Of a stretch of DNA of 64,000 nt, positions 60,070-64,000 are shown piece after piece (the stretch's first letter is position 1; each line of letters starts with the position of its first letter). The position numbers and the translations under genes were made by a program. The notes beneath the pieces are model-generated. The model worked only from the letters and a program-made list of their open reading frames with translations, was not told the origin of the DNA and searched no databases. This DNA is from an uncultured Acetatifactor sp. Its GTDB lineage: Bacteria; Bacillota; Clostridia; Lachnospirales; Lachnospiraceae. The DNA lies in NCBI GenBank assembly GCA_934436245.1, contig CAKSAM010000009.1, positions 1 to 64,000 on the forward strand, given 5' to 3'.

Positions 60070-61428
60070 TCACCATGGCATGGAAACTATCTCCGTTATT
60101 TTTTTCACCATATAATTTAACATCTCTGTTGTCATACCCGGATATACACCAATCCAAAACGTATTCTCCATAATATGATCCGTATTCTTAAGTTCACCGA
60201 CTATGCGATATCCAACACCGGTTTTACGCATTTCATCAAAACAGGGCTGTTTGGTCAGGTTTCCGGCAAACAGCATACGGGTCTGGATGCCATTCTCTTC
60301 CAGATACCGTACTACCTTATTTTTATCCACACCTTCTCTACAGGTGATCATGAATCCAAACCAACTGGGGTCCGAATTTTCACAGACCTCCGGCAATATA
60401 AAATACTCTCTCACACACTGTAATCGTTCTGATAAATATGCAAAATTTCTACGTCTTGCCTCTACAAATCCCGGCAGCTTCTGTAGTTGTGCACATCCTA
60501 TAGCAGCCTGCATATCCGTCACTTTGAGATTATAACCAAAATGGGAGTAGACATATTTATGATCGTAGCCCATGGGCAGTTCTCCATACTGCCCATCAAA
60601 CCGGTGTCCACACATATTATCCCGTCCGGAGGAGCATACACAGTCCCGTCCCCAGTCACGAAGAGAACGAATAATCTTATGCAATAAAGCATTATTGGTA
60701 TAAACAGCACCGCCTTCTCCCATCGTCATATGATGCGGAGGATAAAAGCTGGAAGTTCCAATGTCACCGATAGTTCCGGTAAATCTCCATTCACCATTCA
60801 TACAATACCGGCTGCCTAACGCATCACAATTATCCTCTACCAGCCACAGATCATGTCGGTCGCAAAATTCCTTTACCGTCTTCAAGTTAAATGGATTGCC
60901 TAAGGTATGTGCAATCATAACTGCTTTAGTCTTCGCAGAGACTGCTTCCTCCAGCCTGTCTGTGTCTATGTTGTACTGTGGAATCGTCACATCCACGAAT
61001 ACCGGTACTGCACCATACTGTAACATCGGAGTCACCGTCGTCGGAAATCCGGCAGCCACCGTAATCACTTCATCCCCCGGCAATACTCTGCGTTCTCCCA
61101 AAAGAGGAGAAGTCAGTGCCATGAATGCAAGAAGATTCGCTGAGGATCCGGAATTGACTGCTGAACAATATTTCACCTGCAGATATTTTGCCAGTCCACG
61201 TTCAAACTGTTCCGTGTATCTGCCGGAGGTCAGCCAAAATTCCAGAGAAGAGTCCACCAGATTCACCATTTCCTCTGCATCATAAACTCGTCCTGCATAA
61301 GAGATTCGATCTCCTGCTTCATACGTTTTTTTCTTATGAAATTTATCACAATACTCCCGTACCTGCGACAGAATCTGTTCCCTTGCCTGCTCTTCTGTTT
61401 TGCCCTCAAAAATTCCTATCCCGTTCAT
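60070..61428 (-). CDS. rfbH: CDP-4-keto-6-deoxyglucose 3-dehydrase (RfbH/E1 type)
   Basis: PLP/Fe-S dehydrase that removes the C3 hydroxyl to give 3,6-dideoxy sugars. It belongs to the DegT/DnrJ/EryC1 fold, with the internal lysine replaced by His as expected: TIGDIGTSSFYPPHHMTMGEGGAVYTN (HHMTMGEGG where aminotransferases have SFHxxK). Cysteines for the 2Fe-2S cluster lie in RDWGRDCVCSSGRDNMCGHRF. NSGSSANLLAFMALTSP is the PLP-phosphate site. At 452 residues it has the long N-terminal extension of RfbH. It starts six bases after rfbF. Confidence 0.93.
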   Translation of the reverse strand: MNGIGIFEGKTEEQAREQILSQVREYCDKFHKKKTYEAGDRISYAGRVYDAEEMVNLVDSSLEFWLTSGRYTEQFERGLAKYLQVKYCSAVNSGSSANLLAFMALTSPLLGERRVLPGDEVITVAAGFPTTVTPMLQYGAVPVFVDVTIPQYNIDTDRLEEAVSAKTKAVMIAHTLGNPFNLKTVKEFCDRHDLWLVEDNCDALGSRYCMNGEWRFTGTIGDIGTSSFYPPHHMTMGEGGAVYTNNALLHKIIRSLRDWGRDCVCSSGRDNMCGHRFDGQYGELPMGYDHKYVYSHFGYNLKVTDMQAAIGCAQLQKLPGFVEARRRNFAYLSERLQCVREYFILPEVCENSDPSWFGFMITCREGVDKNKVVRYLEENGIQTRMLFAGNLTKQPCFDEMRKTGVGYRIVGELKNTDHIMENTFWIGVYPGMTTEMLNYMVKKITEIVSMPW

Positions 61429-61434
61429 TCTGCT

Positions 61435-62211
61435 CTATTCCCATACTTTCCATGGAGCCTTTCCGCTGCTCCACAAATCTTCCAATATCCGCTTCTCGCA
61501 CTGATTGTCCATGCACTGCCAGAAACCGGTATGCTGATAAGACATCAATTCTCCTTTATCAGCCAGCTTTTCCAACACATCCCTCTCGAAAGCAGTATCG
61601 TCCCCTTCAATATAATCCAGTACTTCCGGCTCCAGAACCATATATCCGGCATTGATTGGAGAATCATCATGTGCATTTTTTTCACGGAAGGCTCTCACGG
61701 AACTATCCATTCCTATATCCAGCACACCTTTCTCCTGTACCATTTTCACCGAAGTAAGCGTCGCCATTTTCCCATGCTGCTTATGGAATTTCACAATTTC
61801 CGCAATATTTACATCACAGACACCATCACCATAAGTCATCATAAAGGGCTCATTACCTATGTATTTCTGCACACGCTTCAGACGGCCGCCCGTCAATGTA
61901 TTCAATCCGGTATCCACCACCGTAACTTTCCAGGGTTCCGTATGTCTGTCGTGAATAATAATGTCATTCCCCTTGGTCAGATCAAAGGTGATATCCGATG
62001 TATGCAGAAAATAATCCGCGAACCACTCTTTGATAATGTGTTGCTTATATCCGGCACATATAATAAATTCATTAAAGCCATAATAGGAATATTCTTTCAT
62101 GATATGCCACAGAATGGGCATTCCACCGATCTCGATCATCGGCTTGGGACGATACCCCGTCTCCTCAGAAATACGGGTTCCCATACCACCCGCTAACAAT
62201 ACCACCTTCAT
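61435..62211 (-). CDS. rfbF: Glucose-1-phosphate cytidylyltransferase
   Basis: Forms CDP-glucose from CTP and glucose-1-phosphate, the first step toward CDP-3,6-dideoxyhexoses. MKVVLLAGGMGTRISEETGYRPKPMIEIGGMPILWHIMKEYSYYG is the classic nucleotidyltransferase start, with FIICAGYKQHIIKEWF and TGLNTLTGGRLKRVQKYIG as RfbF-specific blocks. Length 258 is standard. It leads the rfbF-rfbH-rfbG group; the final ketoreductase that would define the sugar (paratose, abequose, ascarylose or a branched form) is not in the window. Confidence 0.94.
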   Translation of the reverse strand: MKVVLLAGGMGTRISEETGYRPKPMIEIGGMPILWHIMKEYSYYGFNEFIICAGYKQHIIKEWFADYFLHTSDITFDLTKGNDIIIHDRHTEPWKVTVVDTGLNTLTGGRLKRVQKYIGNEPFMMTYGDGVCDVNIAEIVKFHKQHGKMATLTSVKMVQEKGVLDIGMDSSVRAFREKNAHDDSPINAGYMVLEPEVLDYIEGDDTAFERDVLEKLADKGELMSYQHTGFWQCMDNQCEKRILEDLWSSGKAPWKVWE

Positions 62212-62257
62212 ATGTGCCTCCTTGCAACTCTTTCGTTCTCCCAGAACGTTATTTTTT

Positions 62258-63634
62258 CTAAATATCTGACTGTAATGCCCCTACTAATTCTATGCCCTCC
62301 GATATTATTCTATCTGAATGTCTATTAGCCCAGTCAAGTAACGCCGTTTCAAAATTCTCAGAAATACCATTATCTGTCTCAGTTCCGTATATTCTCTTCA
62401 GATCCCTCTCGAATTCTATGCAGATTTTCTGCAACTTTTCTTTTCCTATATCTAATCTTCTTGTAAAGATTATAGGACACAAGAAACAATATGCAAAGAT
62501 ATTTTCATCCTCTATATATACCGCTCCCTTATGTTCATGAAGAGAGAATGGATTGGTAAATAATTTTGTCATTATCATTCCCAAGACAACTCTATCCTGT
62601 AAGGTTCTTACCCTGTTCAATAATTCCTTCATATCAGACAGCATCAGAAGTTCATATGCACTCATTATCTGTACTGCATTTAGTCCTTGTCTATATGCCA
62701 TCCTGATATCATCATAACGATTGTCCCCAACATGAATAATCTGGTCTGTTTTCGCCAGTTTCTTCAGTTTCTCAAATAATTCACCGTTCTTTTTACTCTT
62801 TTGTTCCTCGCAGGATATGAGTATCTGCTGATAATCGTTCACTCCAATGCCATGAAGTATTTCAATAATTTGCTTCGACGGCCAATACATGTCTGAGACA
62901 AGATACACCTTTTTCCCACTTGCTATTGCCCATTGCAACAGCCGGATCATTTCTCTTCGAGGCTGTAATACTCGTTTTTCCATTTTCAACTCAGCTCTAC
63001 AATATTCTTCCAGTGCATCTTCTTTCCAGCCGGTAATCTGTCCTATTTTATCATAAATATCACTGATATTACAGATACCGGTACATTCTCTTTCCGCCTT
63101 TCTCCGGTATACTGCAAACTGCCTGGGAACTGCTCCATCCATTTCCATAAGCTGGTACATATCCTCTAAAGTCAATGTAGTCCTCTGTACTAGTGTATCA
63201 AAAATATCAAAAGACACGACTGGATATGGCTCAAGTATTTCCCGTATTCTTTCTTCGTTCACATTCCAATATTCCATATCATGCTCTGCTGCCATCTTAT
63301 GTGGAAGCCTGTTCCCGTGAAAATCATATATTTTTATACCATTTTCTTCACAAAATAAATGAATGCGATCATAAATGATAGGAATAATATGATCCCTTGC
63401 CACAATTATAATGATGCAGTTTCTGTCCGCTGCCGCCTGCAAAGGAAACACTTCTGCCCCATATAAATGCTCACCCTCTAATTGGGGATCCAATATGCCT
63501 TGAAAATCAAAATCCTTGACGTTTTTCAAAAGAAATTCTGTTTTTTCTCCAGCCCCGTAAAGCATTATCTTTTCCGGGCGAAGTGATTTACATTCTTTTT
63601 CAAACTGATTGCAAAAAGCCTGTTCTTCTGTCAT
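62258..63634 (-). CDS. HAD-type protein of surface-polysaccharide cluster
   Basis: A 458-residue protein with an N-terminal Rossmann-like part (KIMLYGAGEKTEFLLKNVKDFDFQGILDP, about residues 21-50) and a central HAD domain: SFDIFDTLVQR with nucleophile D143 and D146, VYLVSDMYWPSKQI, and IHVGDNRYDDIRMAYRQGL as the metal motif. Proteins of this architecture are frequent in Firmicute capsule and teichoic-acid clusters, but their reaction is unknown. The C-terminal 130 residues are helical and unlike known domains I can name. The ribosome site AGGA is close to the ATG. It follows a related gene fragment at the right edge by 27 bases. Confidence 0.7.
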   Translation of the reverse strand: MTEEQAFCNQFEKECKSLRPEKIMLYGAGEKTEFLLKNVKDFDFQGILDPQLEGEHLYGAEVFPLQAAADRNCIIIIVARDHIIPIIYDRIHLFCEENGIKIYDFHGNRLPHKMAAEHDMEYWNVNEERIREILEPYPVVSFDIFDTLVQRTTLTLEDMYQLMEMDGAVPRQFAVYRRKAERECTGICNISDIYDKIGQITGWKEDALEEYCRAELKMEKRVLQPRREMIRLLQWAIASGKKVYLVSDMYWPSKQIIEILHGIGVNDYQQILISCEEQKSKKNGELFEKLKKLAKTDQIIHVGDNRYDDIRMAYRQGLNAVQIMSAYELLMLSDMKELLNRVRTLQDRVVLGMIMTKLFTNPFSLHEHKGAVYIEDENIFAYCFLCPIIFTRRLDIGKEKLQKICIEFERDLKRIYGTETDNGISENFETALLDWANRHSDRIISEGIELVGALQSDI

Positions 63635-63661
63635 ATCCTGCTTTTATTAAGTCTCCCAGCC

Positions 63662-64000
63662 TCAAATCAAAATATCATCTGCAAAATTAAGTGTTTCTTT
63701 TTGGAAAGAATCCTGCAAAACAAATGCCTCTTTCACCTCTTCCGCAAAGATGATCTGTGGTTTCCTAAGTAGTTCCATGCATGCGTCAAGACACTGTACG
63801 GACACTAATGGTGCCTTTTCTTCTCCCCAATGGCTTCTATATTCTCTATAATAATCCATAACCGCAGTAAAGATAACTTTTTTGGTGTTTTCATTCCCAT
63901 AGTACTCTTCTAATATAGGTATCCCTTCATGGTTAAATCCCTTTAACGAACCATGTGGTGCTTCAAAGAGTGCCTCCATCAACGGATAAAACACTTGCGC
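63662..64000 (-). CDS. C-terminal part of a HAD-type polysaccharide-cluster protein (cut by window)
   Basis: Only the last 113 or so codons are inside the window; the frame stays open to the right edge (first codons GCG CAA GTG), so the start lies beyond it. EALFEAPHGSLKGFNHEGIPILEEYYG matches the segment that follows the HAD domain in long polysaccharide-cluster proteins, where a LFxAPHxSxxGF motif is common. It probably is a paralogue or partner of the next HAD gene. The function is unknown. Confidence 0.55.
   Translation of the reverse strand, partial: AQVFYPLMEALFEAPHGSLKGFNHEGIPILEEYYGNENTKKVIFTAVMDYYREYRSHWGEEKAPLVSVQCLDACMELLRKPQIIFAEEVKEAFVLQDSFQKETLNFADDILI

Overview
The window looks like a chromosome segment from a low-to-mid GC Gram-positive gut anaerobe of the Clostridia, most likely family Lachnospiraceae. 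This is inferred from gene content: AddAB, DapL-type lysine/DAP synthesis, an AspRS-GatCAB operon under a T-box, an ANTAR regulator beside glutamine synthetase, the PadR/DUF1700/DUF4097 trio, the TIGR03915/TIGR03916-type DNA-metabolism pair, and a GH112/GH136 host-glycan locus of the kind known in Roseburia and Eubacterium relatives. Species cannot be fixed from the sequence alone. No rRNA, tRNA, CRISPR array or intact insertion sequence was seen.

Layout. 0.3-2.2 kb: a vitamin-type ECF S component (with an unusual N-terminal coiled-coil module) translationally coupled to a pyridoxal kinase. 2.2-3.5 kb: a stand-alone DUF1016/YhcG nuclease with its own promoter. 3.5-5.7 kb: PadR/DUF1700/DUF4097 envelope-stress-like operon behind a long perfect palindrome. 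5.7-8.9 kb: GH13 amylase, diacylglycerol-type glycosyltransferase and PlsY-like acyltransferase. 9.3-12 kb: PD-(D/E)XK/XPD-type helicase fusion. 12-15 kb: HPr-like protein, then a radical SAM/DUF4130 pair behind two LexA-type boxes. 15-22.8 kb: AsnA, two polytopic membrane proteins, a chemoreceptor and carbamate kinase. 22.8-34.2 kb: AddA, AddB, ExoIII, GNAT, small hypothetical proteins and a HAD phosphatase. 34.2-40.3 kb: T-box-controlled aspS-gatC-gatA-gatB. 40.4-48.6 kb: AraC regulator, GH112 phosphorylase, sugar ABC importer and a two-gene GH136-like lacto-N-biosidase, read as a locus for lacto-N-biose/lacto-N-tetraose type sugars. 48.7-57.4 kb: DUF6056, DapL, DapF, PTPS-related membrane protein, ANTAR regulator, GlnA and a membrane-anchored FMN-binding-like protein. 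57.6-58.9 kb: decayed mobile-element-like gene fragments with a tandem duplication. 59-64 kb: CDP-3,6-dideoxyhexose genes (rfbG, rfbH, rfbF) and HAD proteins of a surface-polysaccharide cluster running off the right edge.

The most striking non-coding signal is a repeat of exactly 194 bp in three full copies (8941, 19313, 35685) plus one solo end (21769). It has imperfect terminal inverted repeats, several internal hairpins and, in the best copy, a 7-bp flanking direct repeat, which fits a MITE-like or structured-RNA element. Other regulatory signals are a T-box whose specifier region reads GAAC (overlapping Glu and Asn codons), paired LexA-type boxes, a 54-bp palindromic operator candidate before padR, GCGGTA hairpins, and a gatC stop codon sitting in the loop of a palindrome that starts a series of degenerate repeats.

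All functional calls rest on reading translated sequence and motifs by eye. No database search was run.
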